Shown here: one piece after another, positions 22,583 to 32,439 of the stretch
Layout: every line of letters begins with the position of its first letter
Numbering within the stretch: position 1 is the first letter of the stretch
Origin: Candidatus Alloruminococcus vanvlietii
GTDB lineage: Bacteria > Bacillota > Clostridia > Oscillospirales > Ruminococcaceae
Assembly: GCA_904420505.1 (NCBI GenBank)
Contig: CAJFVS010000016.1
Location: 1-38,307, forward strand
Direction of reading: 5' to 3'
DNA length: 38,307 nucleotides
Program-made: the position numbers and the translations under genes
Notes under the pieces: model-generated
Told to the model about the DNA's origin: nothing
The model's database searches: none
Seen by the model: the letters and a program-made list of their open reading frames with translations, nothing else

Positions 22583-22611
22583 ATTATATACCGGGTATAC
22601 GGACTTGTCAA
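22583..22611 (-). promoter_or_regulatory. Consensus promoter of the arsR-ATPase operon
   Basis: On the minus strand TTGACA (22606-22611) and TATAAT (22583-22588) are exactly 17 bases apart: a full consensus, held off by the adjacent operator. Confidence 0.93.
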
Positions 22612-22642
22612 TAGCCCGCAGCACATTTTGGCAAAAACGGGC

Positions 22643-22670
22643 AAAAAAAACGCCCGCCGGTGCGGACGTT
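22643..22670 (-). terminator. Intrinsic terminator between spoIID and the arsR operon
   Basis: On the minus strand AACGTCCGC and GCGGGCGTT pair around ACCG and run into TTTTTTTT. It lies 360 bases after the spoIID stop, so the spoIID transcript would carry a long 3' tail unless an inner terminator exists. Confidence 0.85.
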
Positions 22671-23030
22671 TGCGTTTGTGGCGCCCAATAAAGGCGCGCC
22701 CCTAAAAAATGAAAGACAGCCAAAGCGGGCAAAAGAGGCATAAGCGGGGCTGAAAAAGCGCCCGCCCCAAGAAAAAACCTGCTGGGCGCAGCGGCTTTTT
22801 AAACTGGGAAGATGCCCTGCAAAACCGCCGCCAACAGCAAGGCGGACGTTTGTATGGCGGGTTTGCGGCTGCTTGCATAAAGCGTTTTGCCCAAAGCATC
22901 CCCAGGCGCAAAAGGCGGCCGCTTTGCAAAATACACGGGCCAAACCCGCGCAAAACAGCCCCGCATGGCGGGAAAAACGCCCAATCCGGCGCGGGCCAAC
23001 AGGGCAAGGGCGGCTTGATATGCACAACCG
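22671..23030. other. Gene-free GC-rich stretch after spoIID (island D)
   Basis: About 360 bases, GC-rich, with many short inverted pieces (GGCGCC, GGGCGG/CCGCCC, GGCCGC) and repeated AAAGCGGGCAAA words. Open frames on both strands have no ribosome site or recognisable motif. Part of it aligns loosely with islands A and B. It may be a 3' untranslated tail of spoIID, a degenerate repeat, or a structured RNA. Confidence 0.4.
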
Positions 23031-24077
23031 CTATTCCGGCAGGGTTTGCACTGTAGCAGGGTAGTAGTAATGTTCTAAAATTTCCACATAGGTTTTGCCC
23101 TGCCTTGCCATAAAGTCCGCGCCGTTTTGGCTTAACCCCACGCTGTGCCCATAACCATACACGGTAAGCAAGATGTTCTGCCCGGAAAAGGTCACTTCAA
23201 AATTGGCCGAACGCAAAGAGAGCAGCTCGCGGATTTCACGCCCGGTCAAGGTCAGGTTGGAAACCTTTGCCTGCAAAACGGTACCCGAATCCGAACGGGA
23301 GAGCACCTGTATCCACTCGGTGCCGATAGCGGGCGTTTGAAAATCCGGGTACTGGGCGGCAAATGCTGCGCAAAGCTGGTCATGGGTGTAGGTTTCATGG
23401 GAGGTATACCCCGCGGCCAAGCGGTCGCCAAAGCTTTCCTGGGGGGTTAAATAGGGCAGGGATTGTTCCCATACGTTTTCGCTCGATTCGGTATATCCCA
23501 TCGAAATGGCATGGTAAGCGGCCAGAATGGGTTCGTTTTCGTACAAAACCAGCTGGCCGGATACCGCTTGGCAGGCTTGTTTCATTTTGGAATAGTAAAT
23601 GGAAAACAAATCGCCGTACATTTCTTTGGCGGTTGCTTCGTCCACATAGGTCAGGTGGTTTTGAATATCCACCGAAAAGTCCGCGCCGTTTAAAGCAGGG
23701 TCGGGGTTTTCGGCGTTTTTTTGCTGTTTGTAAAGGGCGTATGTCACCGCGCTTACCGCCTGGGCTTTAATCGCTTCGGTGTGGTAGGTGGGGGGGATTT
23801 CCGCCATTACGGCGCCCAGCGCATATTCATCGGCCGAAACGGTAAACACCTTTTGCGAAGAAAGGTCCAGTATGGTAAACGAAATGTCCCCATAGCTGCC
23901 CAAAGCCTCTGCCAAGGGCACCGAAACGCTTTCTCCGCCGGATAGCGTGTTGGAAGATGACGGAAAAAAATCATTTTCCTGCAAATTGTTTGGGGAAGCC
24001 CCTAAATTCAAATTGATGAGCGGAATGCATAAAATACACAGAATAAACACCACGATAGCCGTTATTTTTATCTTCAT
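23031..24077 (-). CDS. spoIID: Stage II sporulation protein D (SpoIID)
   Basis: A 348-residue membrane-anchored lytic transglycosylase that, with SpoIIM and SpoIIP, degrades peptidoglycan during engulfment of the forespore. One N-terminal helix (ITAIVVFILCILCIPLI) anchors it. Conserved family segments follow: the EYALGAVMAEIPPTYHTEAIKAQAVSAVTYALYK block containing the catalytic Glu, the DIQNHLTYVD region, the YHAISMGYTESSENVW loop, and the C-terminal YGYGHSVGLSQNGADFMARQG signature. The length matches Bacillus SpoIID. The start ATG 24077 precedes the basic-hydrophobic anchor; the ribosome site (AGAGG) is distant. No spoIIQ or spoIIID is adjacent. Its presence shows the organism can probably form endospores. 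Confidence 0.96.
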   Translation of the reverse strand: MKIKITAIVVFILCILCIPLINLNLGASPNNLQENDFFPSSSNTLSGGESVSVPLAEALGSYGDISFTILDLSSQKVFTVSADEYALGAVMAEIPPTYHTEAIKAQAVSAVTYALYKQQKNAENPDPALNGADFSVDIQNHLTYVDEATAKEMYGDLFSIYYSKMKQACQAVSGQLVLYENEPILAAYHAISMGYTESSENVWEQSLPYLTPQESFGDRLAAGYTSHETYTHDQLCAAFAAQYPDFQTPAIGTEWIQVLSRSDSGTVLQAKVSNLTLTGREIRELLSLRSANFEVTFSGQNILLTVYGYGHSVGLSQNGADFMARQGKTYVEILEHYYYPATVQTLPE

Positions 24078-24190
24078 AATCTGTTTTTCAACCTCTTTGC
24101 GGGGCGCGCCCATTGGGGGGCGAAACACCCGCGATGCCTTTCAATATGATGGATTTGAAAAATAAAATTGCAAATTTATAGAGATTTTAC

Positions 24191-24219
24191 TTGACGAATG
24201 CCGCGCTTTTGGATATGAT
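24191..24219 (+). promoter_or_regulatory. Promoter of the citrate synthase operon
   Basis: TTGACG (24191-24196) and TATGAT (24214-24219) are 17 bases apart, 35 bases before the start codon. Confidence 0.82.
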
Positions 24220-24254
24220 AGAACGTATAGTTATTTTGAATGGTGGTGGAAAGA

Positions 24255-25649
24255 ATGCCTGTATTTACTCCTTATAATGAACTTCGCATACCGGATATCG
24301 ATAACGATATCAAGATTTTATGCGAGGAATTCCGAAAATATAACTACATAGACCCCAGCAAGTATGAGCGCTACGGGGTGAAAAGAGGGCTTCGCAACCC
24401 CGACGGTTCGGGCGTGGTGGCAGGCCTTACACAAATTTGTAACGTACACGGCTATGTGCTAAACGAGGGGGAAAAGTCCCCGATTGACGGCGAGCTTATC
24501 TACCGCGGGTACGATATCCGCGATTTGGTGCAAGGGGTGATTGACGAAGACCGCTTTGGGTATGAAGAGGTCATCTGGCTGCTGCTGTTTGGCGCTTTGC
24601 CCACCGCAGACCAGATTGAGATGTTTAAATCGGTCATTGCCAAATACCGCGAGCTGCCCCATGAGTTTGCTGAAAACGTAATTATGAAAGCGGCATCGCC
24701 AAATATTATGAATAAGCTTGCACAATCGGTGCTGGCGTTGTATGCTTATGATGAACACGCAGAGGACCTTTCCTTGGAAAATGTCATGCGCCAGTGTATC
24801 GAGTTAATCGCTATGATACCCACCATTATGGTTACCGCTTACCAGGTTAAGCGGCGCGTGTACGACCATAAGAGCATGTATTTCCATCCCACAAAGCCGG
24901 AGCAGTCCATTGCCGAGAGCATTTTGCGCACCTTGCGCTCGGATAAAAAGTTCACCAGAGAAGAGGCAAAACTGCTGGACATCTGCTTGATGCTGCATGC
25001 CGAACACGGCGGCGGCAACAACTCCACCTTTGCCTGCCGGGTGCTTTCTTCTACGGGGACCGATACCTATTCGGCTATCTCGGGGGCCATTGGTTCGCTT
25101 AAAGGGCCGCGTCACGGCGGTGCGAACATCAAAGCGGTTGAGATGATTGAAGCGGCCAAACTGGGAATTAAAAACTGGAAAGACGATGATGAAGTAGAGC
25201 AGTTTTTGGAAAAATTGCTGCGCCGTGAAGCCGGCGACCATTCGGGTTTGATTTACGGCATGGGCCATGCCATTTACACCAAGTCCGACCCGCGCGCCGT
25301 TATACTAAAAGCCAACGCCAAAGCCCTTGCGTATGACCGCGATTTGGGCGATGAGTTTGAGTTAATCGAAGCCATCGAACGGCTGACGCCCCAAGCGTAT
25401 GCCAAGGTGCGCGGCGAACAAAAGGTTATGTGCGCCAATGTGGATTTGTACTCGGGCCTTGTATATAAAATTCTGCGCATTCCGCAGGAAATGTATACGC
25501 CGTTGTTTGCGGTTTCGCGTATGGCTGGCTGGTGTGCACACCGCATTGAAGAGCTGACCAGCGGCGGCAAGATTATGCGCCCGGCTTACAAAGCAATCTG
25601 CAAGCCTGTTTCTTATGTTCCTCTGAGTGAAAGAGAAAACGGAAAGTGA
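24255..25649 (+). CDS. gltA: Citrate (2-methylcitrate) synthase
   Basis: A 464-residue enzyme that condenses oxaloacetate with acetyl-CoA, the entry to the oxidative branch toward 2-oxoglutarate and glutamate. Conserved parts: SPIDGELIYRGYDIRDL, the first catalytic His in LHAEHGGGNNSTF, the Gly-rich GPRHGGANIKAVEM, the second catalytic His in YGMGHAIYTKSDPRA, and the acid Asp in ANVDLYSGLVYKILRI followed by the FAVSRMAGWCAHRIEEL arginine segment. A long N-terminal arm of about 70 residues is typical of the clostridial form. The start at 24255 (MPVFTPYNEL) is preferred over ATG 24240 because GGTGG/GGAAAG lies just upstream. A membrane protein gene follows after eight bases, apparently in the same operon. 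Confidence 0.96.
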   Translation: MPVFTPYNELRIPDIDNDIKILCEEFRKYNYIDPSKYERYGVKRGLRNPDGSGVVAGLTQICNVHGYVLNEGEKSPIDGELIYRGYDIRDLVQGVIDEDRFGYEEVIWLLLFGALPTADQIEMFKSVIAKYRELPHEFAENVIMKAASPNIMNKLAQSVLALYAYDEHAEDLSLENVMRQCIELIAMIPTIMVTAYQVKRRVYDHKSMYFHPTKPEQSIAESILRTLRSDKKFTREEAKLLDICLMLHAEHGGGNNSTFACRVLSSTGTDTYSAISGAIGSLKGPRHGGANIKAVEMIEAAKLGIKNWKDDDEVEQFLEKLLRREAGDHSGLIYGMGHAIYTKSDPRAVILKANAKALAYDRDLGDEFELIEAIERLTPQAYAKVRGEQKVMCANVDLYSGLVYKILRIPQEMYTPLFAVSRMAGWCAHRIEELTSGGKIMRPAYKAICKPVSYVPLSERENGK

Positions 25650-25657
25650 GAAAAACC

Positions 25658-26584
25658 ATGAGCAAGCGATTGTTTATGCTTTGCTGCACTGCGCTGTCGG
25701 TGCTGCTTTGCGTATGCCGTATCTATTCGATCTTGATGCTGACCGACGGGCAGACCGGTGCTTTAAGCGTTACCAATATCATTACCAGCTGCTTGTATAT
25801 ATTGCTGGTGGTAATGGTGGTGCTGGGCATTTTGCTCAACCGGCGCATCAATAAGCAGGGGCTGTGTTTTGATGTGATGACCAAACCGGTGGCTGTTTGC
25901 ATGATGGTTGCCGGGGTGCTGGTGCTGTTTGCTTCCATTTGGCAGCTGTTTGCGGTTTTTTCCGGCGATTCTTTAAGCACCGGGGTAGTGGCCGCGGGTT
26001 TCTTTTCCGATGAATTGGGCGCGGCGATTACCAGCACGTTCCAAAAGGGCACTTTCTTTTTGGGGGCTGCCGCCGGCCTTGTGCTTATCGCCTATGGTTA
26101 TGGCGCTATTTTAAGCGGCGGAAAGGCCTACCGGATGCATGCCGGATGGATGTTAGTGCCGGTTTTATGGGCGATTTTTGCCATGATGTTCGCCTTTTTG
26201 GAGCATGCGATGATTTTAAACCGTCCCGAAAGGCTTTTGCCGCTTTTGGCGCTGGTGGTTGCGGGGTATCTGCTGTTTTCGCTGGCGCGTATGGGCAGCG
26301 GGGTACAGTTTAGCAGGGGCAACCGGCGTATGATGCTGTGCTGCTTTTTCCAGATGATTCTGGCCATTTCCGCCCTGATTCCGCCGCTGTTCTGTTCGAT
26401 GATTGTCAAAATCAACGGCTACAGCTTTTTGGATTATAAAAACCTTTCGGTTTTGGCAATGGGGATTTTGGCCGGCGGCATTTTGTTTGGCTGCCGCAGC
26501 TATTACCCCTCCAAAGACGAAGAAACCCTGCAGGATGCTTTGGCGCAGGCCGACCTGCAGCAAGATGGGCAGGCCCAGGAATAA
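25658..26584 (+). CDS. Hypothetical multi-pass membrane protein in operon with citrate synthase
   Basis: A 308-residue protein with about eight hydrophobic helices, starting with a basic MSKRLF segment and ending in an acidic cytoplasmic tail (PSKDEETLQDALAQADLQQDG). Helices include LFMLCCTALSVLLCVCRIY, ILLVVMVVLGILL, VAVCMMVAGVLVLFA, FFLGAAAGLVLIAYGYGAIL and LSVLAMGILAGGILFGC. No catalytic or transport motif is visible. The start is ATG 25658, with GGAAAGTGAG upstream; a GTG at 25646 is possible. It lies eight bases after citrate synthase, so the two are co-transcribed, and a strong terminator follows. The link to citrate synthase may be functional or only positional. Confidence 0.85.
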   Translation: MSKRLFMLCCTALSVLLCVCRIYSILMLTDGQTGALSVTNIITSCLYILLVVMVVLGILLNRRINKQGLCFDVMTKPVAVCMMVAGVLVLFASIWQLFAVFSGDSLSTGVVAAGFFSDELGAAITSTFQKGTFFLGAAAGLVLIAYGYGAILSGGKAYRMHAGWMLVPVLWAIFAMMFAFLEHAMILNRPERLLPLLALVVAGYLLFSLARMGSGVQFSRGNRRMMLCCFFQMILAISALIPPLFCSMIVKINGYSFLDYKNLSVLAMGILAGGILFGCRSYYPSKDEETLQDALAQADLQQDGQAQE

Positions 26585-26598
26585 ATGAAATCTGTTTC

Positions 26599-26638
26599 AA
26601 AACCAGGCAGGGGTTCTTGCCTGGTTTTTTATTTTTTT
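26599..26638 (+). terminator. Terminator of the citrate synthase operon
   Basis: AACCAGGCA and TGCCTGGTT pair perfectly around an eight-base loop and run into TTTTATTTTTTT. Confidence 0.93.
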
Positions 26639-26749
26639 ACAAACGCGCCCTAAGTTTGGCAAAGCCGCCAAGGGCCTTTTTGCAAAGCAGCGCAACGGCG
26701 TTTTGTGCGTGCAGGCTCTGGGTATGCCAAGCAGCCGGAAACAAAGGCA

Positions 26750-26790
26750 TAAAAAAATCCCCCTTCTTTGCAAAAAGAAAGGGGATTTGT
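26750..26790 (-). terminator. Terminator of pyrG
   Basis: On the minus strand AAATCCCC and GGGGGATTT pair, extended by TTTCTTT/AAAGAA, followed by TTTTTTT. It begins 14 bases after the pyrG stop. Confidence 0.85.
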
Positions 26791-26803
26791 TGTATTTTGC
26801 CGT

Positions 26804-28453
<1,650 letters not shown>

Positions 28454-28481
28454 TCAACAGCTTTTGACTCACACACTCTTT

Positions 28482-28510
28482 ATTCTACTATTATTGACAG
28501 CAAAGGTCAA
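28482..28510 (-). promoter_or_regulatory. Promoter of pyrG
   Basis: On the minus strand TTGACC (28505-28510) and TAGAAT (28482-28487) are 17 bases apart. A small AGTCAA/TTGACT hairpin lies in the leader at 28452-28470. Confidence 0.7.
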
Positions 28511-28625
28511 GGAACAAAACACAAGAATTTGCCGTATCCTGCAAAAACCAAAAGCCCTCCGAAAAGGGCTTTTTCATGCAAAATATTTTGGCGCATTTTA
28601 CCAAAAACAGCATATGATAGTGCGT

Positions 28626-29780
28626 TTAAATAAACGGCGAATCGCAAACCTCCGCCAGCGCGATGTAAATAGGGGAAAAACGGTCGCGCAGGTAATCGGA
28701 CACGCTTGAACACAGCATTGGCTCGTCGCTGGGGTCCAGAAGCTTTACGGTAAACGAAACGCTGGTGCCCTGCCCCGGAACCGACTGGATGTACACCGCG
28801 CCGCCGTGTTCGGATGCGATGCTTTTGACAATGGTAAGCCCCAGCCCCGCATTGGGGGACAAAGGCAGGTCGGGGTCGTAGCTGAAATAGGGGTTAAACA
28901 CCTTGGGCAGCACCTCGGGCGGTATGCCGCTGCCATTGTCCGACACGGTGATTTTGGCAAAAGAGTCGGTGGTGGTAAGCGCCACGTGCACCCGCAAATC
29001 CTCTTTGCGGTTTTGGCAGGCGTTTAATATCAAATTCAAAAAGGCCAAGGTGAATTTTTCCACGTCCACTCGTGTGACAATCGGCTCGTCGGGCAGTTCA
29101 AAATCCAAAATAATCGAAGGGTTGGACAGCACCGAGCCCGCAGCCAGACAAAGGTTGCGGATTAAATCGGCGATGTCGCAGTCTTTGTAATGCAATTTGG
29201 CGTTGCCCGACATAAAATGGGTAAGCTCGGTTAAATTGACCGTATGGCGCAGCATTTTGTATAAATTCTGCGATAGCACTTCCACATATTCCAAAACCGG
29301 CTCGCCCCCCGGCTGGCGGCGCACAAAGTTGGCAATTGGCCCCAGCATGGAAAACGCCACCGTAAGCGGGGAGCGAAACTGGTTGCACAAAGCAAACACA
29401 ATGCGCTCGTTGGACTGCGGGTCCAGCGCACAGGAGCTGTTGGTGTAATTGGGCAGGTGCACAATGACAAACGCCAGCGTATGGTCGGCTTCGTTGATGA
29501 CCGGCTCGAAATTGATGACATTCTGCGAAAACGGCAGCCGCAAAATTTCGGCCGAGACCGTTTCGTTGTTTAGCAGCTTTTCGCCCAGCTTTTGGATGCT
29601 GTCATGCGAAAGCAGGGGTTCCAAGCCCGCGCCCAGCTGCAAATTGGTAAAACACTCGCTGGCCTTCTGGTTCATCCAGGTGACGGTCAAATCGGCAGAC
29701 AAGGTGCATAAAGGCGTGGACAATACCGAATATAAATCGATTACCTTTTGGTAATACATTTGCGCATCGTTTGTGACCAT
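28626..29780 (-). CDS. Soluble PAS-type sensor kinase-like protein lacking the phosphoacceptor His
   Basis: A 384-residue cytoplasmic protein without membrane helices. Residues 1-110 look like a PAS sensor (LYSVLSTPLCTLSADLTVTWMNQKASECF). Residues 125-190 take the place of the HisKA dimerisation domain, but the H-box reads NQFRSPLT at 133-140, where kinases have H-E-x-R-S/T-P-L: the phosphorylated His is Asn and the Glu is Gln. The ATPase domain is intact, with Asn253 (LILNACQNR), DNGSGIP (281-287) and AGLGLT (311-316). It may bind ATP and act as a modulator or transfer to another residue. A 35-residue C-terminal tail is extra. AAAGGATGTGAG precedes the ATG. No response regulator adjoins it. 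A 42-base tandem repeat lies upstream. Confidence 0.88.
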   Translation of the reverse strand: MVTNDAQMYYQKVIDLYSVLSTPLCTLSADLTVTWMNQKASECFTNLQLGAGLEPLLSHDSIQKLGEKLLNNETVSAEILRLPFSQNVINFEPVINEADHTLAFVIVHLPNYTNSSCALDPQSNERIVFALCNQFRSPLTVAFSMLGPIANFVRRQPGGEPVLEYVEVLSQNLYKMLRHTVNLTELTHFMSGNAKLHYKDCDIADLIRNLCLAAGSVLSNPSIILDFELPDEPIVTRVDVEKFTLAFLNLILNACQNRKEDLRVHVALTTTDSFAKITVSDNGSGIPPEVLPKVFNPYFSYDPDLPLSPNAGLGLTIVKSIASEHGGAVYIQSVPGQGTSVSFTVKLLDPSDEPMLCSSVSDYLRDRFSPIYIALAEVCDSPFI

Positions 29781-29825
29781 TTTCTCACATCCTTTACAGT
29801 GCCCTGCCCAAGTTTTACCAATCTG

Positions 29826-29909
29826 TATTAAAATTGTAAATCAACATTATAATCGTTATTTAAACCATATTAAAATTGTAAATCAACATTATAATCGTTA
29901 TTTAAACCA
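29826..29909. repeat. Exact tandem duplication, two copies of 42 bases
   Basis: 29826-29867 is repeated without change at 29868-29909. Each unit is AT-rich, contains ATTATAAT (a -10-like box readable on both strands) and a TTGTAAATCAACAT segment. The pair lies 46-130 bases upstream of the kinase-like gene. A unit of 42 bases equals four helical turns, so any bound protein would sit on the same DNA face twice. Confidence 0.97.
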
Positions 29910-30090
29910 TTCTACCATTTGCAGCAGACAAAGTAAACAACTTTTCAACTTTTGCACATATTCTGCGCGTGTTTTACAAAATACCGGGCAAATTGTTGTA
30001 GCCAAAGTGCGCAAACGCCAACAAGCGTTGGTACAAACAGCGGGTTTTTCCTTATGCTAAGCACAACAGGAACCATCGCAGGCGTTGTGC

Positions 30091-30290
30091 GTGAAAGAAA
30101 TTTTGGCCAAGCGTTTAAGGCTTTGCCGCAAGCAAGCGGGCCTTACCCAATTGCAGGCGGCTGTCCACTGTGATATAATCCAATCAAACATATTCCGGCG
30201 CTGAAAGCGCTTGTGCGCCTGGTTGGCCTGTCCGGCGTCTCGCTGGATGATTTTACCGGGCGCACCGATAAACCGCAACGCAACTGCTAA
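30091..30290 (+). pseudogene. Remnant of an XRE-family regulator
   Basis: The first frame reads KEILAKRLRLCRKQAGLTQLQAAV, a recognisable first helix-turn segment of a Cro/cI-type regulator, then drifts and stops after HCDIIQSNIFRR. A second frame starting in the overlap reads PALKALVRLVGLSGVSLDDFTGRTDK, the typical last part of the same domain (compare ALKALARALGVSLDELLG). The recognition helix between them is missing, so a deletion and frame change have destroyed the gene. It lies between the kinase-like gene and a small membrane protein gene. No intact copy is in the window that is close enough to be its source. Confidence 0.7.
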
Positions 30291-30492
30291 AAGGGTCCTG
30301 CGTATAGTTTTGCAAAGTATAACACAAATTATCAAAAAAACCCTACAAAAATTTGTAAAAAGAATTTGAAAACCGCCCTTTTGCATGCTGTTTTGCCAAA
30401 AGCCTAGGGGTATTTGGCCGTTTTTTTAAAACCGCGCCGTTTGGAGCGCGCAAGGCTTTATTCGGCCCGCGCCAAAAAGGGGAGATGGAAGG

Positions 30493-30807
30493 ATGAATCC
30501 AAACAAGGGGAAAACCATAGCGCTGCGTGTTTTTTCGGTTTTGCTTATGGCGTTTGCCATTGCCTTTGGGGTAACATACAACGGTTACTGCCTGGGGGAC
30601 CATATTTTGGCGCAGCTGGGGTTAAAAGCGTGGTCGGACACAACGCAGGGGCTGCACTATACAGCGGTTTATGCGCTTATTTTGCTGTGGGCGGCGCTGT
30701 ATTTGTTGTCTACAACCGCCAAAAGAAAAAAGCGGGCTTTTCAAAACGGAGTTGTACAAGGTGTGATTGCCCTGGTTTGCGCCGCTGTTTTGTTTTTGGC
30801 GTCATAA
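30493..30807 (+). CDS. Hypothetical small three-helix membrane protein
   Basis: A 104-residue protein with a basic start (NPNKGKTIALR) and three hydrophobic helices: VFSVLLMAFAIAFGVTY, YTAVYALILLWAALYLLS and VVQGVIALVCAAVLFLAS; a KRKKR cluster between helices two and three sets the orientation. GGGGAG lies nine bases before the ATG. The spacing of charged loops looks like a real membrane protein, but no family is recognised. It stands alone between a dead XRE gene and gap. Confidence 0.7.
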   Translation: MNPNKGKTIALRVFSVLLMAFAIAFGVTYNGYCLGDHILAQLGLKAWSDTTQGLHYTAVYALILLWAALYLLSTTAKRKKRAFQNGVVQGVIALVCAAVLFLAS

Positions 30808-31008
30808 GCCTGCGGATGGCGGCGGGGTGCAGCGGTTGCCCCACAACCAGGTTTGCCCGTTGTTTGCAAAACGCCGCGGCAAAAGGGCAAAAAAACCTGC
30901 GCTTTTAAAGGAAAAAGCCTGTTGCAAGGGCAACAGCCACATAAAATTTTCCTTTTTTACGCGCAAGTTTGGACAATTTTTCTGGTTAAAAAAGTATCAA
31001 AGTTATTG

Positions 31009-31014
31009 TATAAT
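31009..31014 (+). promoter_or_regulatory. -10 box of gap
   Basis: A perfect TATAAT 54 bases before the start, with a weak TTAAAA at -35 spacing (17 bases). Confidence 0.65.
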
Positions 31015-31061
31015 GGCCGTTTTTGTTATAAAATAGAAGCAGAAACTAAATTTGGAGGTAA

Positions 31062-32078
<1,017 letters not shown>

Positions 32079-32095
32079 CTGCCTTTACAGCATTG

Positions 32096-32127
32096 GGTGC
32101 CAAGCGCTTTTTAAGGCGCCAAGCACC
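32096..32127 (+). other. Symmetric hairpin in the gap 3' untranslated region
   Basis: GGTGC-CAA-GCGC and GCGC-CAA-GCACC pair around an eight-base loop, leaving a symmetrical CAA/CAA internal loop. It lies before the true terminator, so it may protect the 3' end or bind a protein. Confidence 0.5.
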
Positions 32128-32143
32128 GGTATAAACGCAAAAC

Positions 32144-32177
32144 AAACGCCCTTTTTCCAAAGGGCGTTTTTGTTTTT
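32144..32177 (+). terminator. Terminator of gap
   Basis: AAACGCCCTTT and AAAGGGCGTTT pair perfectly around TTCC, followed by TTGTTTTTG. Confidence 0.95.
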
Positions 32178-32396
32178 GTGCGGCAATGTTGTTTGGGCAA
32201 ATCTACACGCCACCCTTTGGGGAACTGGCGGCCTTAAAACAGCATATTTCCAAAGCTGTTGGTTTTATCCCGCCTGTATGGGCAAGCATAACGCAAACGA
32301 GCAAAGCGCTTCAAGCGCACAGGCAACAAATGGGGGGAACAGACCCCAAAATAGGCGGCGAAAAAAACAGGCGGGCAAAACAGCAGGCAATCACAG
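32178..32396. other. Gene-free intergenic stretch (island F)
   Basis: About 220 bases between gap and the HMG-CoA reductase gene. No supportable gene; small inverted pieces (AACAGC/GCTGTT, AAGCGCTT) and GCGGGCAAAA words as in the other gene-free gaps. Confidence 0.35.
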
Positions 32397-32430
32397 GCAA
32401 AAATCCCCCCCGGCCGAAAAAGCCAGGGGG
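32397..32430 (-). terminator. Terminator of the ADC-HMG-CoA reductase operon
   Basis: On the minus strand CCCCCTGGC and GGCCGGGGGG pair around a T-rich loop and run into ATTTTTG, about ten bases after the reductase stop. Confidence 0.75.
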
Positions 32431-32439
32431 AGAAAGGGG

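Noticed and set aside
24078..24190. SigE-type promoter for spoIID
   Set aside because: A TCATATT-like -35 box is present on the minus strand, but no CATA-type -10 box is at the right distance.
29826..29909. CRISPR array
   Set aside because: Two directly abutting identical units with no spacers and no cas genes in the window.
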